This document shows positions 1-7,733 of a DNA stretch of 64,000 nucleotides, one piece after another; within the stretch, counting starts at the first letter, position 1; each line of letters starts with the position of its first letter. The notes under the pieces are model-generated. The model made no database searches, was not told the DNA's origin, and worked only from the letters and a program-made list of their open reading frames with translations. Location of the stretch: assembly GCA_017518185.1 (NCBI GenBank), contig JAFWWB010000070.1, positions 1 to 64,000 of the forward strand. The letters run 5' to 3'. This stretch comes from Lachnospiraceae bacterium. Its GTDB lineage: Bacteria; Bacillota; Clostridia; Lachnospirales; Lachnospiraceae. The translations under genes were made by a program, and so were the position numbers.

Positions 1-225
1 ACGTAAAACATATTCCGGCATGGCTCTACGGCCAAGTTCCCACTCCTGCATGGTCCGATAAGGTACACCCAACCATACAGAAAAATCAGTTCTGCTCATA
101 CCGGACTTTTCCCTGATCATTCTGAAACAATAAGCCAGGCGTCGACGCTCAGCATCCTTGTCATTTTTGTCATACTTTTCTACTTCAATCTCGATTCCTT
201 CGAGGTTATATATTTCCTTCTTCAT
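1..225 (-). CDS. HTH (XRE-like) transcriptional regulator, 5' part
   Basis: Reading leftward from an ATG at 225, about 75 codons stay open to the window edge, so only the N-terminal part is visible. Residues about 30-70 read as a helix-turn-helix: an 'FRMIREKSGMSRTDFSVWLG' helix pair followed by 'PYRTMQEWELGRRAMP', typical of XRE-type DNA-binding domains. A strong ribosome site (GGAGGGGG) lies just upstream of the ATG. The promoter carries a perfect palindrome and a further half-site, so autoregulation is likely. It could be the antitoxin/regulator half of a toxin-antitoxin pair, but its partner would lie outside the window. Confidence 0.8.
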   Translation of the reverse strand, partial: MKKEIYNLEGIEIEVEKYDKNDKDAERRRLAYCFRMIREKSGMSRTDFSVWLGVPYRTMQEWELGRRAMPEYVLR

Positions 226-266
226 AGGCACCCCCTCCATGTAGTCAATGCGTGTGCTTCTGTTTT

Positions 267-295
267 ATTATATGTAGTCACTGACTACATGTCAA
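267..295 (-). promoter_or_regulatory. Consensus sigma-A promoter of the HTH gene overlapped by a perfect operator palindrome
   Basis: On the minus strand TTGACA (290-295) and TATAAT (267-272) are separated by exactly 17 bases, a perfect consensus promoter. The spacer is filled by the 19-base palindrome ATGTAGTCA-C-TGACTACAT (272-290). A third identical half-site, ATGTAGTCA, lies at 239-247, just downstream of the expected transcription start. This is the arrangement expected for a self-repressing HTH regulator. Confidence 0.8.
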
Positions 296-323
296 GAAAT
301 ATCCGAAATATCCGACAAAACAG

Positions 324-346
324 AAAAAGGAGCCGCTCTCGACTCC
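324..346 (-). terminator. Rho-independent terminator (minus strand)
   Basis: On the minus strand a 7-bp stem (GGAGTCG / CGGCTCC with one G-T pair, loop AGAG) is followed directly by five T. It would end leftward transcripts, for example from the DUF2786-like remnant, before the HTH promoter. Confidence 0.5.
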
Positions 347-467
347 TTACTTCTGCTTTTTCGCTTATTATTTCCGCTTACATGAGGCTTCAAGAGACCT
401 CACTTTTCGGCTCAGAAAACGCGACTTTTTGCGTCTACATGCCGTTGTCCATACTTGACCGTAGTGT

Positions 468-507
468 GACGAAGCGTGACAAGGAATGACAAGGAGCGAC
501 GAAATTA
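468..507. repeat. Short 10-bp tandem repeat (4 imperfect units)
   Basis: Four consecutive 10-base units begin with GAC: GACGAAGCGT, GACAAGGAAT, GACAAGGAGC, GACGAAATTA. The 10-base phase would put each unit on the same face of the helix. No gene is convincing in the surrounding 347-515; otherwise nothing is recognised there. Confidence 0.45.
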
Positions 508-515
508 TAGACTTT

Positions 516-641
516 TTAACGTCGGGAGCTACAAGCATCCTGAGTTTTCAAAAATGCCGCTTGGACCTCTTCCTCTGAAGGATTATTTGATGAAAGATTC
601 AGTAGTTTACGGATTTTTTGAATGATCGTATCTTTGTCCAT
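516..641 (-). pseudogene. DUF2786-like N-terminal fragment (41 aa)
   Basis: From an ATG at 641 (ribosome site GGAAAGG) the frame encodes 41 residues. It contains 'IIQKIRKLLNLSS' and 'PSEEEVQAAFLKTQ', matching the start of DUF2786 proteins, where Lys/Leu-rich and Glu/Ala-rich helices precede the rest of a domain of roughly 200 residues. It stops at a TAA (516-518) after only the first helices, so it is a truncated remnant or a very short derivative. The family function is poorly known and is often associated with mobile elements. Confidence 0.5.
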
Positions 642-724
642 ATGCCTTTCCGCCTTTCCAAAACATATTAAATAATTATAATCCGTTTGTCTGTGAACCG
701 GGCTAATAGCAAAAAAGCCAATAA

Positions 725-750
725 AAAACCCCGATTTTCATCGAGGTTTT
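725..750 (-). terminator. Rho-independent terminator downstream of the truncated ATPase region
   Basis: On the minus strand AAAACCTCGAT-GAA-AATCGGGGTTTT forms a stem with one mismatch and runs into TTTTTTAT. It lies downstream of the 1025-1909 gene and its broken partner and would terminate that leftward transcript. Confidence 0.7.
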
Positions 751-882
751 CAGCCGCGCTACCGGGGCGCACGATGTCCGGTGGGCATCGGTTCTGTGCA
801 GACCGAAGCGAAGCATAGATCGTCCCTGAAAATGACACTGCATTATAACTGCATTATCTGCAAAAGCGTTTCCTCAGTCCCT

Positions 883-1028
883 GAGCAGATCAGCCAGGTA
901 TAGTTCATCCTTCCTGTGTGCCTTCTTTATCCGATGGTATTCTCTGATCGAGTCCACAAGCGGCTCCGGCCTGCTTCCGAAGTATTCTTTGAAGAAGGCT
1001 GTGCTGTTATCGTATTGAGGCGCTTCAT
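883..1028 (-). pseudogene. Remnant of the gene partner of the truncated ATPase
   Basis: An ATG (1026-1028) overlaps the TGA of the ATPase gene as ATGA, as in two-gene ATPase/partner operons, but this frame soon stops (MKRLNTITAQPSSKN...). Another frame, open without any start codon, encodes a well-formed C-terminal segment ('STAFFKEYFG', 'LVDSIREYHRIKKAHRKDEL', ending at a TGA near 884). The combination looks like a start and a tail joined out of frame after an internal deletion. The product is unknown; a nuclease-like partner of an AAA ATPase is possible but not shown. Confidence 0.45.
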
Positions 1029-1909
1029 GCTTTCAGCTCCCTTTTAAGGTTCATCAATTCATCATAATTGACTGCAGTTTGGAAAGCGTTTTTATAATAC
1101 TGCTTGCTCTTTAAGAGCTCAGGCCTTATCTGATAGTCTTCATACATATTGAAGAGGGAAATCTGCTCCCCTGCTCTGCATATCCAGATATTATCCTGCC
1201 GTCCCATCTGATCGAGCACCTCACAGTAATGCGTAGTAAATATCAGCGTGGCATTATGTTTGTTTACGGTCTTATCCTTATACAGACCGAGCATGTTTTC
1301 AACAAGCGTCTTGTGGAAGTGGTTCTCCACCTCATCGATCAAGAGATCAAATCCTTCCTTCAGTGATGCGACCATCAGCGTATAGAGCAGCAGGCCTTTC
1401 GTGGTACCGCTGGACAGCATATATATCAGTTGTGTATCGGAAAGATTTTTCGTCTCCCCGTTGAAGGTCAGGCGATAGTTATGGCCGTCCAGCTTCTGCA
1501 GATCCTCAATGTTTTCGTCAAAGATCTTCATGATCTTTGCCAGAATCGTTGCTTCGATGTCATAGTTCTGCATAGCTTTGAACATCATCTGATATGTCTC
1601 CGCCCCGTTTCCGAAGCTGTCAAAGTAGATCGCTCTTGTCTGCTTCTTCTTTAAGATGAAGAACACATTGGAGGTATCCTCCGGCAGATCTCCGAGATCA
1701 TTCAGCTCTGTGAAAGAATCCGTATCATAGATTTCTTTAATATTTGTCTTATAATACGGTTTCCGGTAAATATGCTCGTTTCGGAAGGACGCTTTATTCC
1801 CAAGAGACGGATCCGTTCCGAGGATTACTGTATACCTGTAAATGAAGAAATGCATCAATCTCAAGAATATTCCATTTTCAAAACTCTCTTCAATTTTCGG
1901 GATTTTCAT
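1025..1909 (-). pseudogene. AAA/ABC-like ATPase lacking its N-terminal P-loop (truncated)
   Basis: 294 residues. The C-terminal half carries the signature-like 'MLSSGTTKGLLLY' (about 164-176), a Walker B 'DLLIDEVENHFHK' (188-200) and an H-loop 'TLIFTTHYCEV' (221-231), typical of AAA_15/OLD-like ATPases of defence islands. No Walker A P-loop is present. Residues 1-30 do not resemble the usual 'I..F..NFKSF' start, and the YlmH gene ends only 13 bases upstream. The 5' portion has therefore been lost and replaced by whatever start was available. It is probably non-functional; the downstream partner is broken too. Confidence 0.65.
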
Positions 1910-1922
1910 AATACACTTTACC

Positions 1923-2678
1923 CTACCCGTACCTCTGCACGGTGACGGCGAGCTTGCCTTTTTTGGTGGCGCGGGCTTCGCCGAGGTATTGGAAGCGGCC
2001 GTAGCCGCGTACGGAGAGGCGGCTGTCGTCCGGAGGGACGGTATCGGGATTTGAGCAGATCCGCCCGTTCAGGGAGACTTTCTCGGAATCGAACAGGGCC
2101 TTTGCCTCGGAACGGGAAAGATGGCAGAGTCTGGCAAGTATCGCATCCAGCCTTATGGAGGAAACCGTCACGGTCTCTTCTATGAGCCTGGGCAGGCAGT
2201 CTTCGGGCACTTCCTCCGCCTCCCGGCATCTTACGGAGGTGTGGCGCACACGCTCAAGGTTAGCCCGCACATAATCCGCCATTTCTTCCAATATAAAAAA
2301 GTATGCGCCGCCTTCGCATACAAAGATATCGCCGGTCACATCCCGCTCTATACCCAGGTTCATAATTGCTCCGAGGAAATCCCTGTGACCCAGCTCTTCG
2401 GAGAATTTCGGCTGTGTCGCCCCGGCATACATAAGCCTTATGGGGAAAGGTTCTTCATAGCCGATCTCTTCCGGATCCCCGAAGCGTATCACCACACGCT
2501 CGCAGCATTCCGCTCCTCCCCACAGCTTTACCCCGCGCTCTGCCGCAACCCTGTAGGCAAGGGCGGCTCCCTCCCTTGAATGAAAGGATGTGTAGGTATA
2601 GGATCCGGTCTTTGCGGCCCTTTCCGCCAGCTCACGGAATCTCCTGATGTTCTGTTGTTCGTGTTCGTTATCTTTCAT
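1923..2678 (-). CDS. ylmH: YlmH-type S4-domain RNA-binding protein
   Basis: 251 residues, the usual size of YlmH. The N-terminal two thirds are the YlmH domain ('LMYAGATQPKFSEELGHRDF', 'GIERDVTGDIFV', 'RLIEETVTVSSIRLDA'). The C-terminus (about 170-225) is an S4 RNA-binding domain ('LDAILARLCHLSRSEAKALF..VSLNGRIC'). In Firmicutes YlmH is a cytosolic protein linked to cell division and stalled-ribosome handling. Its start overlaps the end of the upstream PHP gene by four bases (ATGA), implying translational coupling. Confidence 0.9.
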   Translation of the reverse strand: MKDNEHEQQNIRRFRELAERAAKTGSYTYTSFHSREGAALAYRVAAERGVKLWGGAECCERVVIRFGDPEEIGYEEPFPIRLMYAGATQPKFSEELGHRDFLGAIMNLGIERDVTGDIFVCEGGAYFFILEEMADYVRANLERVRHTSVRCREAEEVPEDCLPRLIEETVTVSSIRLDAILARLCHLSRSEAKALFDSEKVSLNGRICSNPDTVPPDDSRLSVRGYGRFQYLGEARATKKGKLAVTVQRYG

Positions 2679-3538
2679 ACCGTCAGATCTTTAAGGATAT
2701 CTGCGATGTCTTCCGGCTGTGCCGATGCGTCACCTGTGGCCGCGCCCGCATCAGCAAACCATCTGTTCATCTCCTCTATACTCAGCTCTTCCCATCTTCC
2801 GCCTCTCCTGATCTCCGTGGGAAGCGCTATCTCTATGCCTCCCATACCGTCAAAAAAGTCCCCGGGATAAAAGATCCCCGGCTTTTCGCGGCGGAGGAGA
2901 CGGTCTGCGTAGTCCTCAGGGGACATGATGGGCTTTTCGTACATTATGCCGCCGCTCTGCTCCCCAACCCTTGAAAGATGGTGGGTATCGGAACCGGCCT
3001 GTATCATCAGACCGAAATGACGGGCATAGCAGAGCGCCGCCAGATTGTCGTTGGCGGTATTGGCCGTGTTGATGCCTTCGATGCCGTCTATATCTTCCGG
3101 ATAGAGATGTATCCTGCTGATATAATGCCTGTCCCTGAATGGATGGGCCTGCATCACGGCGCCTCCTGCTCCATGTACAAGGCGTATCATATCCTCCCGG
3201 CTCCAATGGGGTATCTCCGGATGCGCCAGGAGAAAAGCCTTATCCACGCCGTAGATCAGGTACTCGTCACATTCGAAATTTTCCTCAATACCGAAAAAGA
3301 CCTTAAAGCCGATGGCATCACCGGCTTTTCGGGCCTCTTCGTAGCCTTTCATATAGGCCTCCACATACTCCGGCCAGGGCAGCTCCCTGGAGGGCCTGGT
3401 ATTCCCGTGGTAGAAATGATCCGTTATAAAGATCCCGTCATAGCCGAGGGCTTTATAAAGGGCGGGGTATTCCTTTCCCGGAGCGGAGGCGCAGGCGCTT
3501 CCTTCCGCTGTGTGGAGATGGGTCTCGTAGCGGTACAT
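2675..3538 (-). CDS. PHP-domain metal-dependent phosphoesterase
   Basis: 287 residues. The N-terminus has the PHP metal-binding pattern 'ETHLHTAEGSACA' (H7, H9). Further conserved elements are 'GIFITDHFYHG', 'GIEENFE', 'MQAHPFRD' and 'QAGSDTHHL', the latter two supplying the later metal ligands. PHP proteins hydrolyse phosphoesters (nucleotides, histidinol-P or oligonucleotides); the substrate here cannot be told. It begins directly after the PNPOx-like gene and overlaps ylmH, so the three form one operon. Confidence 0.85.
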   Translation of the reverse strand: MYRYETHLHTAEGSACASAPGKEYPALYKALGYDGIFITDHFYHGNTRPSRELPWPEYVEAYMKGYEEARKAGDAIGFKVFFGIEENFECDEYLIYGVDKAFLLAHPEIPHWSREDMIRLVHGAGGAVMQAHPFRDRHYISRIHLYPEDIDGIEGINTANTANDNLAALCYARHFGLMIQAGSDTHHLSRVGEQSGGIMYEKPIMSPEDYADRLLRREKPGIFYPGDFFDGMGGIEIALPTEIRRGGRWEELSIEEMNRWFADAGAATGDASAQPEDIADILKDLTV

Positions 3539-3937
3539 TTAGTCCAGCAGGTCCTTGCCCGGACCCATTACCATGATGTCTTCGGCTTTGGCGTCCTCCA
3601 GATGGAAGCACATCATCTTCTTGCCGCTCTCTTCATTATAAATGGAACGCAGATGAGGCGCGCCGTCCAGCATGGCCTCCGCATATTTTTCATCGGTCTC
3701 GAATACGGCTTTTCCGGTGTAGCGCATCCAGTGGCCGTCCTGCTTTGCGGCAACTATCTCGCACTTGGGATTTGCTACAAGCTGGGCATAGACATTCTTG
3801 AAATCTCCCACTCCGAAGATGACCTTGCCGTCCATTTCCATATGGGCACCGAGGGGGCGGCACTTAGGCTGGTCGCCGTCGGTGGTGGCAAGAAAGAATA
3901 CGCCCGCTTCCGTAAGGTAATCGTTGATCTTACTCAT
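3539..3937 (-). CDS. Pyridoxamine 5'-phosphate oxidase-like flavin-binding protein
   Basis: 132 residues from the ATG at 3937, chosen because GAGGAGGAAACC precedes it; the frame stays open upstream only through the repeat sequence. It is a small split-barrel protein: 'FFLATTDGDQPKCRPLGAHM', 'VIFGVGDFKNVYAQLVANPK', 'MRYTGKAVFETD'. Family members bind FMN or F420 and act as small oxidoreductases. It is the first gene of the PHP-ylmH operon and diverges from the MATE gene. Confidence 0.8.
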   Translation of the reverse strand: MSKINDYLTEAGVFFLATTDGDQPKCRPLGAHMEMDGKVIFGVGDFKNVYAQLVANPKCEIVAAKQDGHWMRYTGKAVFETDEKYAEAMLDGAPHLRSIYNEESGKKMMCFHLEDAKAEDIMVMGPGKDLLD

Positions 3938-3965
3938 GATGGTTTCCTCCTCGTGTATTTTATAA

Positions 3966-4047
3966 AGATCCTTCGACTCCGCACTCCTTCGGAGTGCTTC
4001 GCTCAGGATGACATGCTGTGTCGGTCTCCTTCGCACAGGATGACATA
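3966..4047. repeat. Dispersed 'TTCGACTCCG...CAGGATGACAT' repeat
   Basis: Two related copies of an element with the motif CTTCGACTCCGCACTCCTTCGGAGTGCTTCGCTCAGGATGACAT (second copy shortened). An inner hairpin GCACTCC-TTC-GGAGTGC is visible. The same family occurs at 5459-5578 and about 43888-43931. Such repeats read through as 'HPERSE.K' in shadow frames and are common intergenic elements in many gut genomes. They are noncoding here and lie between the divergent PNPOx and MATE genes. Confidence 0.75.
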
Positions 4048-4126
4048 TAATATGATACCATAAATTCCCTGATATTTCGACATTTTTTTCTTGTATGGAG
4101 GGGTGTGCTGTGGTAAAATCCATCAG

Positions 4127-5455
4127 ATGAAAGAGATGACAAAGGGGAATCCCCTTAAGATAATAATACTATTCACCATACCGCTGATCTGCGGGAACCT
4201 GCTTTCCCAGCTGTACAATATAGTGGACAGTAAGATCGTGTCGGAATATGTGGGCACCGGGGCCTTTGCCGCCGTGGGCATGACCGCGGTGGTGAGCAAC
4301 ATGCTCGTAGGCTTCATCAACGGCTGCACCCAGGGCTTCGCCATTCCCGTAGCCCTGCATTTCGGTGCCCGGGACCAGGCGCGCATGCGCAGATACATAG
4401 CCGGCTCCCTTAAGCTGGTGCTGGCAGACGTTGTGCTGCTCATGGCCCTTGGCCTTGGCTTCATAGAACCTGTCCTCCGGCTCCTGCACACCCCGGAGGA
4501 CATACTTCCCGATGCCCTTTCCTATGTCCGCATAATACTGCTGGGCATACCCTTCATATCCCTCTATAACGAATGCGCCAATATCCTCAGGGCCGTAGGC
4601 GACAGCCGCACGCCCCTGTTCTTCCTGATGCTGTCGGTGATCCTTAACATCGGCTTCGACCTGCTCTTCGTCCGCTTCCTGGGCTTCGGCATACAGGGCG
4701 CTGCCATAGCGACGGTCATAGCACAGTTCATCTGCGCCGCTGCCTGCATCATCTTCATATTGCTGCGTTACCGTGAGATAATCCCGAAGAAGGGGGAATG
4801 GGATACGGACAGGCACATCTTTTCCAGGCTTCTGACCACAGGCCTTTCCATGGGACTCATGGGCTGCATCGTCAATATCGGCACCATAATCCTGCAGAGC
4901 GGTATCAACGGCCTGGGCACCAACACCATCGCAGCCCACACCTCTGCCCGCCGCTTCATCGACATGCTGATGATACTGATCTACACCTACGGCTTCACCA
5001 TGACCACCTATGCCAGTCAGAACCTGGGAGCCGGTGAATATAAACGTATCAGGGCCGGTGTACGGACGAGCACGATCATAGTCACGGTGGTTTCCACCGT
5101 ACTGCTGGTGTTCTGTTTCATATTTGCGGAGCCCATAGTGCGGTGGATCGCCAGCACCGATGATACTGCCATCATTTCTCTTTCGGTGAATTACTGCCGC
5201 TTCAACGTGTGCTTCTTCTATGTGCTGGGTCCCCTGTTCATACTGCGCTGCACCCTCCAGGGACTGGGGCACAGGGTGGTGCCCCTTGCGGCCTCGGTGC
5301 TGGAGCTTTGCGTAAAGATCTCGGCAGTGGCCCTGCTGGTGCCCCGCTTCGACTATAACGGCGTCATCGTGGCCGAGCCATTGAGCTGGTGCATCATGAC
5401 GGCGCTGTTGAGTATAGGGTACATAAGGGTGGCGTTGAGGTTTCCGGTTAAATAA
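4127..5455 (+). CDS. MATE family multidrug/Na+ antiporter
   Basis: About 442 residues from the ATG at 4127. An earlier in-frame ATG at 4091 lacks a good ribosome site, while GGAGGGG at about 4097 lies some 25 bases before 4127, so the exact start is uncertain. The protein has about twelve hydrophobic segments and MATE hallmarks: 'GNLLSQLYNIVDSKIVSEYVG' in TM1, 'GINGLGTNTIAAHTSARRF' near the second-half start, and 'YASQNLGAGEYKRIRAGVR'. It exports cationic compounds using an ion gradient. It is the only clear plus-strand gene in the window and is separated from the CIS operon by the tandem repeats. Confidence 0.9.
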   Translation: MKEMTKGNPLKIIILFTIPLICGNLLSQLYNIVDSKIVSEYVGTGAFAAVGMTAVVSNMLVGFINGCTQGFAIPVALHFGARDQARMRRYIAGSLKLVLADVVLLMALGLGFIEPVLRLLHTPEDILPDALSYVRIILLGIPFISLYNECANILRAVGDSRTPLFFLMLSVILNIGFDLLFVRFLGFGIQGAAIATVIAQFICAAACIIFILLRYREIIPKKGEWDTDRHIFSRLLTTGLSMGLMGCIVNIGTIILQSGINGLGTNTIAAHTSARRFIDMLMILIYTYGFTMTTYASQNLGAGEYKRIRAGVRTSTIIVTVVSTVLLVFCFIFAEPIVRWIASTDDTAIISLSVNYCRFNVCFFYVLGPLFILRCTLQGLGHRVVPLAASVLELCVKISAVALLVPRFDYNGVIVAEPLSWCIMTALLSIGYIRVALRFPVK

Positions 5456-5458
5456 TAA

Positions 5459-5578
5459 GATCCCTCGACTGCGCTTCGCTTCGCTCGGGATGACATGGGG
5501 ATTCGACTGCGCTTCGCTTCGCTCGGGATGACATGGGGATTCGACTGCGCTTCGCTTCGCTCGGGATGACATGGGGGT
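5459..5578. repeat. Three perfect 38-bp tandem copies of the CGGGATGACAT repeat
   Basis: Units at 5465-5502, 5503-5540 and 5541-5578 share TCGACTGCGCTTCGCTTCGC followed by TCGGGATGACATGGGGAT. They fill the space between the convergent MATE gene and the last gene of the long minus-strand operon. They may act as a bidirectional transcription or mRNA-decay barrier (inference); no classical terminator is seen here. Confidence 0.9.
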
Positions 5579-6114
5579 TATTCTATAAGTACGAAGGTGG
5601 TCCTGCGGAAGGCCCCGATAATGCGCATTATGGCGGAATAGGCAAGTCCTATGCCGTAGATGATAAGAACAACGTCCGTTTGTTTTATGTACGCAAGGCA
5701 GGCCAGGGCCAGGGTGAAATCTATGATGCCGTGCATCAGCTTCAGCCTCCAGGGGCCGTCCACCGTCCTCTTGGCCTCCAGGGCCCTTAAGGTCTCCACC
5801 ACGCCCGAAAAGGCATGTATTCCCACCAGATACATCAGTATATAGATCTTCGGCACATCCGAAAGTGAAACGGTGATCAGGGCAAAATCCAGGATTATCA
5901 CACCCTGGAACAGTATCACCTTTCCACCCACCATATGCTTTGCCATGGTAAAGTAGAAGATGATGTCCTTTATACCCTTTATGGCCAGGCCCAGTGCCAG
6001 TATCGTTATCAGGATCACATACAGGTCATCCGTGGGGTTCAGGATAAAGATGACCGAAAACAGGAGCATGATCAGGCCTATTGCCACATCTCTGAATCTC
6101 TGTAATATAGTCAT
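5578..6114 (-). CDS. DUF308/HdeD-like multi-pass membrane protein
   Basis: 178 residues with about six hydrophobic segments in the pairwise pattern of DUF308 (HdeD) proteins: 'RDVAIGLIMLLFSVIFILNP', 'VILITILALGLAIKGIKDII', 'ILFQGVIILDFALITV'. The HdeD family is membrane-embedded, with roles proposed in stress tolerance; no enzymatic residues are visible. The ATG overlaps the stop of the upstream gene (ATGA), so it is the last cistron of the long operon. Confidence 0.65.
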   Translation of the reverse strand: MTILQRFRDVAIGLIMLLFSVIFILNPTDDLYVILITILALGLAIKGIKDIIFYFTMAKHMVGGKVILFQGVIILDFALITVSLSDVPKIYILMYLVGIHAFSGVVETLRALEAKRTVDGPWRLKLMHGIIDFTLALACLAYIKQTDVVLIIYGIGLAYSAIMRIIGAFRRTTFVLIE

Positions 6115-7211
6115 GAGCCCGCCCGCCTTTTCGCCACACCGGCAAGTCTGTTTCCCGAACGGCAGATCTCATCCACCACCATGCCCTTATGGGCAAGGGC
6201 TCCCCGGATGAACCTCCCGATAAAGCTGTCTTCCGCATCGGAGCTTCCCGTATATGCGTCCAGATACTTATAGATGGAGTACTCCTCCACCGGCTTCCCG
6301 GAAAGCTCTTCACCGAAGGCCTTCCAGTCATCGGAAGCTATATGCTGCCGCTTTTCCAGTATCTCCCTTATCCTTTCCCTTAAGGAGGCGACTGCTTCAT
6401 CATCATACTGCTCCTTTTCAAAGGCAGGGATGTCCCCGCGTATATATTTCATGGCGCTTATCATCTGGGTGAAGGCCTTCATATAATCATGGGGGTTGTC
6501 CTTTATTATATCTTCGTAATCTCCCCAGGCCGGCAGGTATCTGTATCTCATGAAGCTGTAATCAGGGATTTTTCCGGCCCGGCCGTGGCCCAGGTTCATG
6601 ATGGTGTTCTCGTTCCTCTGGTACAGACTGTTGGTATAGATGCTGTTCTCCAGGTCATCCGGTACGGACTTCTTATGTACAAAGCTTATCTGCTTTTCCC
6701 GGAAGCCCTCCCCCTCGGGAAAGAGCTCGTAGAAAACATAGTTTGTGTTATTGATGACAAAGGATGGGGTACCGGCGAAATTGGCATGTGCCCAGGTATC
6801 CGCAAGGACATGCATGGCTATGCCCACGGACTGGAGCGGCTTATCCTTTGCCAGCTCCACGGTCTTTAAGACAAGATCGCTGTTCGGGCCTGCGATGAGC
6901 CTGAACTTGTCCATATAGCGCTTCGAAAATTTTTTATTCTTTTGCGCGTGGAGATCCTTCGGCAGAAAATGGAAGGAAGCCCAGATCCTTGTGATATCCT
7001 GAAGTCCCACCGGGTCCGTCCTGGCGTCCATCATCTCCAGCTGCAGCTGGGTGGTCGCAGCGGAAGAAGGCGCCTTTATCTTTGCCAGCAGCGTCCTTGA
7101 ACAGTCGTCCACGAACTGGGCGCTGTAGGCTATATCAAGACTCTCCTCATGGGTAAAGCCGGCGAGATATGCCGCGCAGTAGGTGGCGTAGTAGTGAAAA
7201 TCCATCTGCAT
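6111..7211 (-). CDS. DUF6765-like protein (S1/P1 nuclease / PLC-fold-like histidine-rich protein)
   Basis: 366 residues. The start 'MQMDFHYYATYCAAYLAGF', 'AYSAQFVDDC' and 'VGIAMHVLADTWAHANFAG' recall DUF6765 proteins. There the His/Asp residues (HYYATY, ..FVDD, MHxLxDTWAHxxF) resemble the zinc-binding positions of the phospholipase C / P1-nuclease fold. Catalysis is not demonstrated. Residues 150-366 are mostly charged helices with no recognised domain. No signal peptide is seen. Its placement at the operon tail may mean an effector or an accessory hydrolase. Confidence 0.55.
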   Translation of the reverse strand: MQMDFHYYATYCAAYLAGFTHEESLDIAYSAQFVDDCSRTLLAKIKAPSSAATTQLQLEMMDARTDPVGLQDITRIWASFHFLPKDLHAQKNKKFSKRYMDKFRLIAGPNSDLVLKTVELAKDKPLQSVGIAMHVLADTWAHANFAGTPSFVINNTNYVFYELFPEGEGFREKQISFVHKKSVPDDLENSIYTNSLYQRNENTIMNLGHGRAGKIPDYSFMRYRYLPAWGDYEDIIKDNPHDYMKAFTQMISAMKYIRGDIPAFEKEQYDDEAVASLRERIREILEKRQHIASDDWKAFGEELSGKPVEEYSIYKYLDAYTGSSDAEDSFIGRFIRGALAHKGMVVDEICRSGNRLAGVAKRRAGS

Positions 7212-7215
7212 GAGC

Positions 7216-7725
7216 TTATTCTCCCGCCTCTGAGGCCTTGAGCTTTTTGATCCTGTGGGCGGATCTTACGACTATGAAAAAAGTGTATGTCATGGTGATA
7301 TCCACAAGAAGCGAGGCCAGGGTCGTATCGATGTTGGCAATATCTTTAAACATGTTTCCGTAGCTGATATAACTCAGGAACTGGAGCGCCAGCGCTATCA
7401 CCGCCCATACAACATAGCCCCGTTTATGCTTCTGGCCTCTTGCAGCTTTCATTGCGTTCAGTCCCACGTAGAGATGTACCTGCATGATAAGGAGAAGGAT
7501 GAGCAAAAAAATAACGGTGAATAAGATAACACCGAGGGTCTGCGTCAACTCATCATCCGCCTCCAGTTCCAGCGCCGAACTCTTTATCATGGTGAAGAGC
7601 TGCATTATGGCCTTTACCACACTCCAGGCCCCGAGGACTATGACTCCCAGTCCGCCAACGTTCAGGTCGTCTTCATAACGTCTGAGCAGAACTTTGTTGT
7701 TATTTACCGCAGTCTCCGTTTTCAA
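7216..7725 (-). CDS. Four-TM membrane protein of unknown function
   Basis: 169 residues with hydrophobic segments at about 23-45, 62-88, 103-122 and 135-153, and charged loops between them ('KSSALELEADDELTQ', 'ARGQKHKRG'). No family was recognised. It sits between the polyprenyl synthase and the DUF6765-like gene in the same direction with very small gaps, so it belongs to the operon. Confidence 0.6.
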   Translation of the reverse strand: MKTETAVNNNKVLLRRYEDDLNVGGLGVIVLGAWSVVKAIMQLFTMIKSSALELEADDELTQTLGVILFTVIFLLILLLIMQVHLYVGLNAMKAARGQKHKRGYVVWAVIALALQFLSYISYGNMFKDIANIDTTLASLLVDITMTYTFFIVVRSAHRIKKLKASEAGE

Positions 7726-7733
7726 TATCTTCC

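Noticed and set aside
289-489. 66-aa plus-strand frame starting in the palindrome
   Set aside because: No ribosome site, no recognisable similarity, and it runs through the operator, a minus-strand terminator and the 10-base repeats.
3938-4123. N-terminal extension of the PNPOx-like protein
   Set aside because: The 62 extra codons read through the dispersed repeat ('RRSAESKDL' pattern), and the ATG at 3937 has an excellent ribosome site.
4095-4130. Short leader peptide (11 codons) overlapping the MATE start
   Set aside because: The ATG GAG GGG ... TGA frame ends on the MATE ATG, but it has no ribosome site of its own; likely chance.
5459-5578. Possible CRISPR or attachment-site repeats
   Set aside because: Units abut without spacers and belong to a dispersed intergenic repeat family also found at 4.0 and 43.9 kb.
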